Below, in pieces: positions 8,863 through 16,918 of a DNA stretch of 64,000 nt (position 1 is its first letter; each line of letters begins with the position of its first letter). The notes under the pieces are model-generated. The model saw nothing but the letters and a program-made list of their open reading frames with translations, did no database searches and was not told the DNA's origin. The stretch comes from Novosphingobium hassiacum (GTDB lineage: Bacteria > Pseudomonadota > Alphaproteobacteria > Sphingomonadales > Sphingomonadaceae), in the NCBI RefSeq assembly GCF_014196055.1, contig NZ_JACICY010000006.1:186001-250000 (forward strand). Reading direction: 5' to 3'. A program made the position numbers and the translations under genes.

Positions 8863-8933
8863 CGGGCTTGCGGGCCTCCTTCTCAAGAAAGGTAAGCCCC
8901 CGCTTGTCGCTTATGTTCCCTCAGGCTGCCCCG

Positions 8934-9563
8934 TCATGGCTTCCATTCGAGGAAACGCGCGAGGAGTTCGAGGCCGTAGGACTGGCTCTTTTCCGGGTGG
9001 AACTGCACGCCGAGGATGTTGTCGCGCGCGACGGCCGCGACTATGCCGCCGCCATGATCGCTCATCGCGGCGATGTCGGTGCCTTGTTCGGTCACGAAGT
9101 GGTATGAATGGAGGAAATAGGCCTCACCCGGCACGATCAGTTCGGTGCCGCTGGTGTGGTGCATCGGCTCGACATCGTTCCAGCCCATGTGCGGGACCTT
9201 GATTGAAGGATCGGCAGGCTCGATCGCGCGGACCTCGCCGCCGATCCAGCCCAGACCCTCGGTCACGCCATGTTCGACGCCACGGTCGGCTAGCAGTTGC
9301 ATGCCCACGCATATGCCGAGGAACGGCGCGGCTCCGACGAGCACGCGTTCCTCCATCGCCTCGACGAGGCCCGGCACGCCGGTCAACGCGCCGATGCAGT
9401 GGCGGAACGCGCCAACGCCGGGCAGGACGATGCGGTCAGCCGTGCGCACGATGCCGGGATCGGCGGTGACGACGACGCCTTGCGCCCCCGCAGCCTTCAG
9501 CGCATTGGCGACCGAGCGCAGGTTGCCCGCGCCGTAATCGACCAGCGCGATGGTTTCAGCCAC
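8934..9563 (-). CDS. hisH: Imidazole glycerol phosphate synthase subunit HisH
   Basis: Class I glutamine amidotransferase that supplies ammonia to HisF. 209 residues from a GTG start that overlaps the end of hisB by eight bases, implying coupling. The catalytic triad is visible: Cys85 in FLGICVGMQ, and His189 and Glu191 in GVQFHPEKS. The oxyanion strand is LPGVGAF. Confidence 0.95.
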   Translation of the reverse strand: MAETIALVDYGAGNLRSVANALKAAGAQGVVVTADPGIVRTADRIVLPGVGAFRHCIGALTGVPGLVEAMEERVLVGAAPFLGICVGMQLLADRGVEHGVTEGLGWIGGEVRAIEPADPSIKVPHMGWNDVEPMHHTSGTELIVPGEAYFLHSYHFVTEQGTDIAAMSDHGGGIVAAVARDNILGVQFHPEKSQSYGLELLARFLEWKP

Positions 9564-10149
9564 CGAGGATGCCCTTGGTCGATGGAATTGCGTCGGCCTT
9601 GCGCGGGTCGATGGTGATGGCCTGGCGCATCGCGCGGGCAAAGCCCTTGTAGATGCCTTCGATGATGTGGTGGTTGTTCGAGCCGTAGAGGCTTTCGATG
9701 TGCAGAGTGATGCCCGCAGCCTGCGAAATCGAGGCGAACCAGTGTTCGAACATCTCGGTGTCCATCTCACCCAGGCGCGGCTGCGTGAAGGCGGCCTTCC
9801 ACACCAGCACCGGACGCCCCGAAATGTCGAGCGCGACGCGGCACAGCGCCTCGTCCATCGGCGAGTAGGTGTGGCCGTAGCGGGTGATGCCCTTCTTGTC
9901 GCCTAGCGCCTGCGCGATGGCCTGGCCCAGCGCAATGGCGCTGTCCTCGGTCGTGTGGTGCTGGTCTACATGAAGGTCGCCCTTCACGCGGCATTCGATG
10001 TCGATCAACGAGTGACGGCTGAACTGTTCGATCATGTGATCGAGAAAACCGATGCCGGTTTCCACCTTGTAGGAGCCCGTGCCATCGAGGTTTACCGACA
10101 CGGCGATGTCGGTTTCCTCGGTCTTTCGCGTGATCGATCCGGTGCGCAT
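9556..10149 (-). CDS. hisB: Imidazoleglycerol-phosphate dehydratase HisB
   Basis: Dehydrates IGP to imidazole-acetol phosphate. 197 residues, the monofunctional form. The two symmetric metal-binding motifs are [15 protein letters not shown] (about 34-48) with DQHHTTEDS (about 62-70), and the second set HWFASISQ with [16 protein letters not shown]. The ATG at 10149 ([13 protein letters not shown]) is typical of the family. First gene of the histidine run, divergent from sspB. Confidence 0.96.
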   Translation of the reverse strand: MRTGSITRKTEETDIAVSVNLDGTGSYKVETGIGFLDHMIEQFSRHSLIDIECRVKGDLHVDQHHTTEDSAIALGQAIAQALGDKKGITRYGHTYSPMDEALCRVALDISGRPVLVWKAAFTQPRLGEMDTEMFEHWFASISQAAGITLHIESLYGSNNHHIIEGIYKGFARAMRQAITIDPRKADAIPSTKGILGG

Positions 10150-10233
10150 GAACGCGCCTATACGCCCATAATGTCGAGAATCAATGACCGTCCCCACTTG
10201 ACCGGGGCACTGGCGGAGGCCAGTTGTGGGGCT

Positions 10234-10731
10234 ATGAGCGATGCACCCGACAGCCTGATCCCTTATGACGAAATCGTTCAGGAGGCCCTGCGCGCGGTCG
10301 TTGGCCGGGTGCTGGGCCAGGTCGCGGCGGGCGGCGGCATGCTGCCCGGCACGCACCACTTCTACATCACGTTCAAGACCGGCGCACCCGGCGTGGACAT
10401 TCCGCAGCGGCTGCGCGAGCGGTTTCCGGACGAGATGACCATCGTCCTGCAGAACAAGTTCTGGGATCTGAAGGTCGAGGACGACCGCTTCAGCGTGGGG
10501 CTATCGTTCAATCAGATCCCCTCGACGCTGCTGGTGCCGTTCTCGGCGATCACCGCGTTCGTCGATCCGGCGGTCGATTTCGGGCTGCAGTTTCAGGCGG
10601 TGGTCGATGACGAGGCCGAGCCGCTCGATCCCGCTGAAAACGATTCGCCGGAACAAGCCGATGGCCCCGCCGTTGAAAAGGCCGATGACGGATCGAATGT
10701 CGTCACCGTGGATTTCGGCAAAAAGAAGTAG
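10234..10731 (+). CDS. sspB: SspB-family ClpXP adaptor protein
   Basis: 165 residues resembling alphaproteobacterial SspB, the adaptor that delivers ssrA-tagged proteins to ClpXP. Recognisable parts are the N-terminal [17 protein letters not shown] helix, the [14 protein letters not shown] strand, [16 protein letters not shown], and the substrate-groove region [27 protein letters not shown]. The C-terminus is acidic and ends in a short conserved [10 protein letters not shown], the usual ClpX-binding tail. ATG at 10234; divergent from hisB. Confidence 0.88.
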   Translation: MSDAPDSLIPYDEIVQEALRAVVGRVLGQVAAGGGMLPGTHHFYITFKTGAPGVDIPQRLRERFPDEMTIVLQNKFWDLKVEDDRFSVGLSFNQIPSTLLVPFSAITAFVDPAVDFGLQFQAVVDDEAEPLDPAENDSPEQADGPAVEKADDGSNVVTVDFGKKK

Positions 10732-10760
10732 GGCCTGACCGGCTCGGACGAAGGGTTGGC

Positions 10761-11153
10761 ATGGCAAAACGTGGCAAGACAGTTGTTGATGGTGCCAAGG
10801 GCGTGATCGCCAAGGTGCCCGCCCCCAGCCCCAACCCGATGACCAACCTGATCATCACCGACATCGCCTTGCGCGCAGGCGGTACGCTGCTGCGCCATAC
10901 GCTGGAACGCGGTGCGGTGGGTGCGAAGCTCGGCGCGAAGAAGGCGGGGCAAGTGGTCAAGGGCCGCTCGATGATGCAGACGCTGGTTGGCACGGCAGTG
11001 GCGCGGATCGCGACACGGTCAGTCCCGGGCGCGATCGTCGTTGGCGGCGGGTTGCTGATCAAGACCTTGGTCGATCGCAAGCGCGCGAAAAGCGCGCAAG
11101 TCGAAGGCTCCGTGGCGCTGGACGAACAGCTAGAGCGCGGCAAGAAAGCCTGA
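10761..11153 (+). CDS. Conserved small hypothetical protein
   Basis: 130-residue basic protein (rich in Lys/Arg/Ala/Gly) of no recognised family. It has two mildly hydrophobic Gly-rich stretches (about 28-45 and 85-101, PGAIVVGGGLLIKTLV) that could be membrane-associated, and a Lys-rich start and end. It lies 29 bp after sspB on the same strand, so cotranscription is likely. Function unknown. Confidence 0.7.
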   Translation: MAKRGKTVVDGAKGVIAKVPAPSPNPMTNLIITDIALRAGGTLLRHTLERGAVGAKLGAKKAGQVVKGRSMMQTLVGTAVARIATRSVPGAIVVGGGLLIKTLVDRKRAKSAQVEGSVALDEQLERGKKA

Positions 11154-11717
11154 TCAGACTCGTTTTACGGTCAGGACGAGTATGGCAGGATTGTCCGCCC
11201 AGCTCAGGCCGGGCACGGGGTGCGAAGTATCCCAGCACGCGGCAAAAGCCTTGCGCGCCGAAAGATGCAGCTTCGATCCAGAGGCAGGCCACCGCCACAG
11301 CAAGCCGCCGAGATAGGACACAAGGCCCTCTGCCGTTAGATCATGCAGGGAAATATCCTGAAGCTGTTCGGTCCGCCGAGATACGAGTTCAAGTCTGATA
11401 CGGCAGGCCCAGGCGGGCATATGCGGGGCGGCGATCCATTTTTCGTTGGGATCGACCAAAGGGCGCCCCTGCCAGCCGTTCCCCGCGCGATCACGCCTCC
11501 AACCATCGGAAAACGCGACGAATTCTGCTCGCTTGATGTCGGTTAGCAGTTCCACGCCGTCTTGCACACGCCCGGGTGCGCAGGCTTCGTGCCCGAAAAT
11601 GATTTCGCCGGGCTCAAGTCTGCCAAGCCAGTGCCCTGCCCCAAGCCGAACTTGCGTCTTCCGGCCCTCTAGCAGCGCGCGCGCAGAAGCAGGATCGAAG
11701 GTTATCGCAGGGCGCAT
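11154..11717 (-). CDS. ASCH-like / phage morphogenetic-type protein
   Basis: About 187 residues from ATG 11717. The start MRPAITFDPASARALLEGRKTQ, the middle APHMPAWACRIRLELVSRRTEQLQDIS and the end NPAILVLTVKRV match a family of small ASCH-like proteins common in phages and scattered in proteobacterial chromosomes, where the usual core is 'GRKTQTRR ... HMPRWASRI ... RLQDIS'. The second Arg of the usual TQTRR is replaced here (TQVRL). No other phage gene is near, so it appears to be a domesticated single gene. The stop lies directly against the end of the upstream convergent gene. Confidence 0.65.
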   Translation of the reverse strand: MRPAITFDPASARALLEGRKTQVRLGAGHWLGRLEPGEIIFGHEACAPGRVQDGVELLTDIKRAEFVAFSDGWRRDRAGNGWQGRPLVDPNEKWIAAPHMPAWACRIRLELVSRRTEQLQDISLHDLTAEGLVSYLGGLLWRWPASGSKLHLSARKAFAACWDTSHPVPGLSWADNPAILVLTVKRV

Positions 11718-11811
11718 CGTTCCCCATTCGGCGGTGCGGTTGCCATTGGCAAGCCTGATTGCCGGATAGCCAACGCTTGACCGCACGCGGCGGCTTGCCC
11801 CACTAGCGGGC

Positions 11812-12462
11812 ATGCCAAACACGATTCCGCACGACGATACGCTTCACCGCCGGGGATTGATGCTGATCCTGTCTTCGCCTTCGGGCGCGGGCAAAACGAC
11901 GATCGCGCGCAAGCTGCTGGCGGAGGATAGCGAAATCGCGATGTCGGTATCGGCCACCACGCGCCCGATGCGTGAGGGTGAAGTCGATGGAAAGGACTAC
12001 TTCTTCGTCGACGAAGCCGAGTTCGAACGCATGGTCGATGCCAGTGAATTCTACGAATGGGCCACTGTGTTCGGCAATCGCTACGGCACCCCCAAGGCGC
12101 ATATCCGCGACCGTCTGAAAGCGGGCGGCGACGTGCTGTTCGACATCGACTGGCAGGGCACGCAGCAGCTGTTCCAGAAAGCGCAGGCCGACGTGGTCCG
12201 CGTGTTCATCCTGCCGCCCAGCCTTGCCGAACTGAACCGCCGCCTGACCGGACGCGGCACCGATGCCCCCGACGTGATCGACGCCCGCATGGCCCGCGCG
12301 CAGGCCGAGATCAGCCACTGGGACGGCTACGACTACGTCGTGATCAACGACGACGTCGAGGGGTGCTTCGAGAAAGTGCGCGAGATTTTGGCGGCGGAGC
12401 GGATGAAGCGGACGCGGCAGACCGGGTTGATCGATTTCGTGCGTGGGTTGATGGCTGGGTAG
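11812..12462 (+). CDS. gmk: Guanylate kinase
   Basis: Phosphorylates GMP to GDP. 216 residues with the P-loop SSPSGAGKTT (21-30), the GMP-binding block SVSATTRPMREGEVDGKDYFFV, and the lid and adenine-binding elements (NRRLTGRGTD). An internal ATG at 11860 is possible, but the 16-residue leader with RRGLMLILSS is typical of sphingomonad sequences. Confidence 0.96.
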   Translation: MPNTIPHDDTLHRRGLMLILSSPSGAGKTTIARKLLAEDSEIAMSVSATTRPMREGEVDGKDYFFVDEAEFERMVDASEFYEWATVFGNRYGTPKAHIRDRLKAGGDVLFDIDWQGTQQLFQKAQADVVRVFILPPSLAELNRRLTGRGTDAPDVIDARMARAQAEISHWDGYDYVVINDDVEGCFEKVREILAAERMKRTRQTGLIDFVRGLMAG

Positions 12463-12486
12463 CTCTGCCTGCGCACCAGTTTGTGC

Positions 12487-12571
12487 GCCCCCGCGAAGGC
12501 GGGGCCCTCGGGCACGACGCGGGAGCCTTTGTAGCGCAATTCGGCATGAGGCCCCCGCCTTCGCGGGGGAG
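12487..12571. repeat. Inverted pair of 'CCCGCGAAGGCGGG' repeats
   Basis: Two short hairpins, CCCCCGCGAAGGCGGGG (12488-12504) and its reverse complement (12552-12569), form a larger 80-bp inverted repeat between gmk and the convergent SDR gene. The same core appears at 19731-19751 and 49691-49720. It probably acts as a bidirectional terminator and belongs to a dispersed repeat family. Confidence 0.7.
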
Positions 12572-12605
12572 CGGTGGTCTTGTTGCGGTTTGGTCGGTGG
12601 CGCGA

Positions 12606-13409
12606 TCAGTGCCCCGACGGATCGACCACTTCTGACGGAATCCAGCCGTTAACGATGCCCCCATCGATCGGCAGCGCGGTGCCCACGACGTAATCCCCGG
12701 CGCGGCTGGCGAGGTAGATGGCGCCGCCTGCCATGTCTTCAGCCGTGCCCACGCGCTTGGAGGGGATGCCCTTGGCCGAGGCGTCGGGATTGCGCGAGGC
12801 GGCCTTGTTCATCTCGGAGGGGAAGGCGCCGGGGCAGATGCAGCTGACGACGATCTGGTCGCGGATCAGGCGGGCGGCCATGCGGCGGGTCAGGTGGACG
12901 ACGGCGGCTTTGGAGGCCTGATAGCTGTAGGTTTCCCACGGGTTCGGGCGCAACCCGTCGATCGAGGCGATGTTGATCACCTTGGCGAGCTGATCGGCGC
13001 GAGCGGCAGCTTTCAGCAGCGGGAGCAGCTTCTGCGTCAGGAAGAACGGGGTCTTGACGTTAAGGTCCATGACCTTGTCCCAGCCGACTTCGGGGAAGTC
13101 TTCGATTTCGGCGCCCCAGGCAACACCTGCATTGTTGACGAGGATGTCGATGTGATCCTCGCGCTCGGACAGATCGGCGACGAGTTGTTCGATCCCGGCG
13201 AGGGTCGAGATGTCTCCGGGCAGCGCGATGCAGCCTGCGCCGAGGCGGGCGGCGGTTTCCTCGACCACGGCGGCCTTGCGCGCGGTGATGTAGACGCGCG
13301 CACAACCTGCCGCGAGGAAGCCCTGCGCGATCATCTCGCCGATGCCGCGTGAGCCGCCGGTGACGACGGCGACGCGGCCTTCGAGGCTGAACAGCTTGGT
13401 GAAGTCCAT
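12606..13409 (-). CDS. SDR-family oxidoreductase
   Basis: 267-residue classical short-chain dehydrogenase/reductase. It has the cofactor motif TGGSRGIG (17-24), NNAG (92-95), and catalytic Ser149, Tyr163 and Lys167 (YQASK). Similar to FabG/RhlG-type 3-oxoacyl reductases. It is the last gene of a minus-strand set with two acyl-CoA dehydrogenases, so it probably reduces or oxidises a hydroxyacyl-CoA in the same catabolic route. Specific substrate not predictable. ATG at 13409. Confidence 0.85.
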   Translation of the reverse strand: MDFTKLFSLEGRVAVVTGGSRGIGEMIAQGFLAAGCARVYITARKAAVVEETAARLGAGCIALPGDISTLAGIEQLVADLSEREDHIDILVNNAGVAWGAEIEDFPEVGWDKVMDLNVKTPFFLTQKLLPLLKAAARADQLAKVINIASIDGLRPNPWETYSYQASKAAVVHLTRRMAARLIRDQIVVSCICPGAFPSEMNKAASRNPDASAKGIPSKRVGTAEDMAGGAIYLASRAGDYVVGTALPIDGGIVNGWIPSEVVDPSGH

Positions 13410-13424
13410 CAGTATACTCCCCTT

Positions 13425-13448
13425 CCCCCTCCTCTTCAGAGGAGGGGG
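13425..13448. repeat. Hairpin between SDR and acyl-CoA dehydrogenase genes
   Basis: Perfect 11-bp stem CCCCCTCCTCT / AGAGGAGGGGG with a two-base loop in the 46-bp gap between two same-strand genes. It is a member of the GC-rich hairpin class seen across the window, and could attenuate or stabilise the operon mRNA. Confidence 0.65.
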
Positions 13449-13455
13449 AGTATTC

Positions 13456-14595
13456 TCAATACCCGCTGAGCTGGGCGACGCGTTCGGCATGGTAGTATTG
13501 ATCGCCCATGAATTCGGTCAAAGAGCGGTCGCGCTTCATGTAGAGACCGATGTCGTATTCGTCGGTCATGCCGACACCGCCGTGCATCTGGACGCCTTCG
13601 CGGACTGCCAGGTTGCAGGTGCGTGCGGCCTTGGCCTTGGCGACCGAGACCATCAGTTCGGCCTTTTCCGCCCCGCCATCGAGCAGTTGCTGCGCCTTGA
13701 TCACGGCGGCACTGGCGATTTCGAGTTCGGAATAGAGGTGCGCGGCGCGGTGCTGGAGCGCCTGGAATTCGCCGATCAAACGCCCGAACTGCTTGCGCGT
13801 CTTGAGGTAGGCGGTGGTGATGTCGAACGCGCCGTGGCCGACTCCGGTGAGTTCGGCGGCCGAGCCGATGCGGCCTGCGGCGAGGACCTTGTTCAAGAGT
13901 TCGCGCCCGCCATCGACTTGCCCGATCACGCAATCGCCATCGAGCTCGACGTTATCGAAGCGGATGTTGCTGGCCATCGCGCTATCGACCAGCCGCAGGT
14001 TTTCATGGGTGATCCCGTTCGCATCTTTGGGCACGGCGAACAGGGTGATGCCATCTGCGTCGGTGTCGCTGCCCGAGGTGCGTGCGGCGACGATGATCGC
14101 GTCGGCCGATGCGCCCTGCACCACGAACGATTTGTTGCCCGACAGGCGGAAGCCGTTGCCCGCCTTTTCGGCGCGCGCGGCGATACGTTCGGGGCGGTGC
14201 TTGGGGCTTTCGTCGATGGCGACGGCGAGAACGCTGTCACCCGCGATTACGCCGGGCAGCCAGCGGCCGCGCAAGTCGTCCGACCCGCCCGACAGCGCGG
14301 TGACGCCCATGACCGAGGTGGTCAAGAACGGCGACGGGGTAAGGTTGCGGCCGATCTCTCGCAGCACGATACCGGCTTCGACATGGCCCATCGCAAGACC
14401 GCCATCGGCTTCGCTGGCGAGCATGCCGGTGAGGCCCATTTCGGCAAACTGCTTCCACAGCGCGTGGCCGAAGCCGTCCTGGCAGCCCATGTCGCGATAG
14501 TAGCGCAACTGCTGCTTGATGCCGCCTTCATCGGCCATGAAACCGGTGACGGTATCGGCGAGCATCGCCTGATCTTCGGTGTGATAGAGCGGCAT
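13456..14595 (-). CDS. Acyl-CoA dehydrogenase (FadE-type), subunit-like
   Basis: 379-residue flavoprotein of the acyl-CoA dehydrogenase family. It shows the N-terminal helical domain, a beta-domain, and a C-terminal domain with the FAD motif RKQFGRLIGEFQALQH and MHGGVGMTDEYDIGLYMKR, which holds the position of the catalytic Glu in many members. It is paired with another family member 131 bp upstream. Paired dehydrogenases often form heterotetramers in steroid and bulky acyl-CoA catabolism, so a complex is plausible but not shown by sequence. Confidence 0.88.
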   Translation of the reverse strand: MPLYHTEDQAMLADTVTGFMADEGGIKQQLRYYRDMGCQDGFGHALWKQFAEMGLTGMLASEADGGLAMGHVEAGIVLREIGRNLTPSPFLTTSVMGVTALSGGSDDLRGRWLPGVIAGDSVLAVAIDESPKHRPERIAARAEKAGNGFRLSGNKSFVVQGASADAIIVAARTSGSDTDADGITLFAVPKDANGITHENLRLVDSAMASNIRFDNVELDGDCVIGQVDGGRELLNKVLAAGRIGSAAELTGVGHGAFDITTAYLKTRKQFGRLIGEFQALQHRAAHLYSELEIASAAVIKAQQLLDGGAEKAELMVSVAKAKAARTCNLAVREGVQMHGGVGMTDEYDIGLYMKRDRSLTEFMGDQYYHAERVAQLSGY

Positions 14596-14602
14596 AGTAT
14601 CT

Positions 14603-14716
14603 CCCTCTCCCCCTCGGGGGAGAGGGTCGGGGAGAGGGGCTGTCTCTCGCTCCGACCCAAATTTGTTGTGGAAGGACAGCCCCCTCTCCCCACCCTCTCC
14701 CCTGAAGGGGCGAGGG
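14603..14716. repeat. Paired-hairpin intergenic repeat (between acyl-CoA dehydrogenases)
   Basis: Stem-loop CCCTCTCCCCC-TC-GGGGGAGAGGG at 14603-14626 and a second near-perfect stem-loop at 14693-14716, separated by a spacer that begins TCGGGGAGAGGGGCTG. Same design as 6847-6952, inside an otherwise compact operon. Confidence 0.75.
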
Positions 14717-14726
14717 CTTTACATGC

Positions 14727-15887
14727 TTACGCTCCCGGCAGATCGAGGATGCGTTTGGCCACGACGTTGAGCATGACTTCGCTGGTGCCGCCTTCGATCG
14801 AATTGGCCTTGGTACGCAGCCACGAGCGTGCAGGACTACCGCCATTGGTGCGTTCGCTGTCCCATTCGAGCGCGGTGGCGCCGCCTGCCGACATCAGCAG
14901 TTCGTGGCGGCGCTTGTTGAGTTCGGTGCCCGCATATTTCATCATGTTGGGCTGCGCGGGGTGCGCTTTGCCGATCTTGGCTTCATCGAGGAATTTCTCA
15001 CCCATGCAGCCGTAGGCCAGCGCATCGACATCGAACATGGCAAGTTCGGCGCGCAGCATCGGGTCTTCGAGGCCGTTGCGGGCGACGACCGCGCCGATGG
15101 CGTTGAGCCGGTCACCGCCGCCTGCGCCCGAGATCATCTCGCGTTCGTGGCCGAGCAGGTACTTGGCGACGTCCCAGCCGCGGTTGAGTTCGCCGACGAT
15201 CTGGTGCTTGGGCACTTTCACATCGTCGAAGAACGTCTCGCAGAACGGGGAGTTGCCGCTGATCAGCAGGATCGGCTTGGTGGTGACGCCGGGCGTGGTC
15301 ATGTCGAACAGCAGGAAGCTGATGCCCTGGTACTTGTTCGCCTTGTCGGTTCGGACGAGACAGAAGATCCAGTCGGCCTTGTCTGCATAGGATGTCCAGA
15401 TCTTCTGGCCGTTGACGACCCAGTGGTCGCCCTTGTCCTCGCCGAAGGTTTGCAGGCTGACGAGGTCCGAGCCCGAGCCGGGTTCGGAATAGCCCTGGCA
15501 CCATCGGATTTCGCCGCGCGCGATTTCGCCGAGGTAGTGGACCTTTTGTTCCTCGGTGCCGAACTTGAGTAGCGCAGGGCCGAGCATCCAGATGCCGAAG
15601 CTGGACAGTGGCGGGCGTGCGCCGATGCGGGCGCACTCCTCGCGCCAGACCTTGGCCTGCGCCGGAGACATTCCGGCACCGCCGTATGCTTGGGGCCAAT
15701 CGGGGACGGTGTAGCCCTTGGCGACGCACCGTTCGAGCCACTGCTTCTGCGCTTCGTTCTTGAACACGAAATTGCGGCCGCCCCAACAGACATCGCCTTC
15801 ATCGGTTACAGGTTGCCGCATTTCGGCGGGGCAGTTCGCCTCCAGCCAGCTGCGGATTTCCTGACGGAAATTCTCAAGGTCAGACAT
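14727..15887 (-). CDS. Acyl-CoA dehydrogenase (FadE-type)
   Basis: 386-residue acyl-CoA dehydrogenase, first gene of the minus-strand catabolic set. Features include QGYSEPGSGSDL (acyl/FAD-binding loop), GQKIWTSYADKADW, and the C-terminal SIEGGTSEVMLNVVAKRILDLP characteristic of FadE enzymes acting on larger acyl-CoAs. The start at 15887 is preceded by AGAGGAG, which lies in a small hairpin (see 15897-15914). Confidence 0.9.
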   Translation of the reverse strand: MSDLENFRQEIRSWLEANCPAEMRQPVTDEGDVCWGGRNFVFKNEAQKQWLERCVAKGYTVPDWPQAYGGAGMSPAQAKVWREECARIGARPPLSSFGIWMLGPALLKFGTEEQKVHYLGEIARGEIRWCQGYSEPGSGSDLVSLQTFGEDKGDHWVVNGQKIWTSYADKADWIFCLVRTDKANKYQGISFLLFDMTTPGVTTKPILLISGNSPFCETFFDDVKVPKHQIVGELNRGWDVAKYLLGHEREMISGAGGGDRLNAIGAVVARNGLEDPMLRAELAMFDVDALAYGCMGEKFLDEAKIGKAHPAQPNMMKYAGTELNKRRHELLMSAGGATALEWDSERTNGGSPARSWLRTKANSIEGGTSEVMLNVVAKRILDLPGA

Positions 15888-15896
15888 TGTGATGCT

Positions 15897-15914
15897 CCTC
15901 TCTTAAGTGAGAGG
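15897..15914. promoter_or_regulatory. Palindrome over the acyl-CoA dehydrogenase ribosome-binding site
   Basis: CCTCTC-TTAAGT-GAGAGG is an 18-bp dyad (6-bp arms). On the minus strand its right arm is the GAGAGG of the Shine-Dalgarno sequence of the gene starting at 15887. It can therefore work as a DNA operator or as an mRNA hairpin that hides the ribosome-binding site. The 182-bp divergent region 15888-16069 also contains GTGCT-GGCA-AGCAC at 15932-15945. Confidence 0.45.
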
Positions 15915-16069
15915 TTAAGGCGAGTCGCAGCGTGCTGGCAAGCACGGAATTCGGGCATTTCTGCCAAGTGCAGCATGCCGTAGCGTCAACCATGCGGGCA
16001 TTGACGCGAGGGGTTTCGCGCCTAAGCTGACGTAAACGTAAAACGGTCCGAATGCTCTGGGAGAGAGCC

Positions 16070-16918
16070 ATGCGCTTCAAGGAAAGAACCGTCGTCGTCA
16101 CCGGCGCGGCATCGGGAATCGGGCGCGCGACCGCTCTGGCCTTCGCGGCCGAAGGGGCGGTGGTCTACGCTGCGGACATCGACGCGGCGGGACTGACGGC
16201 TTGCGCCGAAGCGTCCAACGGCAGGGTCATTACCGCACAGTGCGACGTGATGCGGACAGAGGACATCAAGGCGCTGATGGATCGCGCCGCTGCCGAGACA
16301 GGCGGCATCGACTGCGTCTTCAACAATGCAGGCGCGGGCGGCGATCGTGCGCCCATCGACGAGATCGAGCCCGAAGGCTGGGACCGGACGATGGACCTGT
16401 TGCTGCGCTCGGTCGCATTCGGCATCCGCTACGCCGTGCCGCACATGATCGGGCGCAAAGGCGCATCGTTCGTCAATACGTCGAGCGTTGCGGCGGTCGG
16501 GCCGGGTTATTCGCCCACGGCCTATGCGGTGGCCAAGGCGGGTGTGCTGCACCTGACCAAGGTTGCGGCGGCGGACCTTGCCAAGCAGCAGATCCGGGTC
16601 AACGCGGTGCAGCCGGGCTTCATCAACACCAACATCTTCACCTGTTCGCTGGACATGCCCGAGGCGCTGGAGCGCCAAGCCAAGGGCGCGATCGCGGCGA
16701 TGTCGCAGGCGGCACAGCCTGTGGCGCGCGGCGGTCAGGCTGATGATATCGCGCAGGCCGTGCTGTTCCTCGCGAGCGAGGCGGCGAGCTTCGTTACCGG
16801 CACGTCGCTGCTGGTCGATGGCGGGATCACCATCGGGCCGCGCCATAGCTGGGACCCGACGATGCCGGGGCTGTTCGACGCGCTGCAGCAAATAGCCGAT
16901 AGCGACAAGGTTTCATGA
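16070..16918 (+). CDS. SDR-family oxidoreductase
   Basis: 282-residue classical SDR with TGAASGIG (11-18), NNAG, TSSVAAVG (catalytic Ser) and YAVAK (catalytic Tyr/Lys). ATG at 16070 follows GGGAGAG. The last four bases overlap the transporter gene (ATGA). First gene of a plus-strand catabolic operon; probably oxidises a hydroxylated intermediate of the compound imported by its neighbour. Confidence 0.86.
   Translation: MRFKERTVVVTGAASGIGRATALAFAAEGAVVYAADIDAAGLTACAEASNGRVITAQCDVMRTEDIKALMDRAAAETGGIDCVFNNAGAGGDRAPIDEIEPEGWDRTMDLLLRSVAFGIRYAVPHMIGRKGASFVNTSSVAAVGPGYSPTAYAVAKAGVLHLTKVAAADLAKQQIRVNAVQPGFINTNIFTCSLDMPEALERQAKGAIAAMSQAAQPVARGGQADDIAQAVLFLASEAASFVTGTSLLVDGGITIGPRHSWDPTMPGLFDALQQIADSDKVS

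Noticed and set aside
11154..11717. Prophage remnant
   Set aside because: Only one phage-like (ASCH-type) gene is present and it lies between ordinary chromosomal genes, with no integrase, portal or lysis genes.
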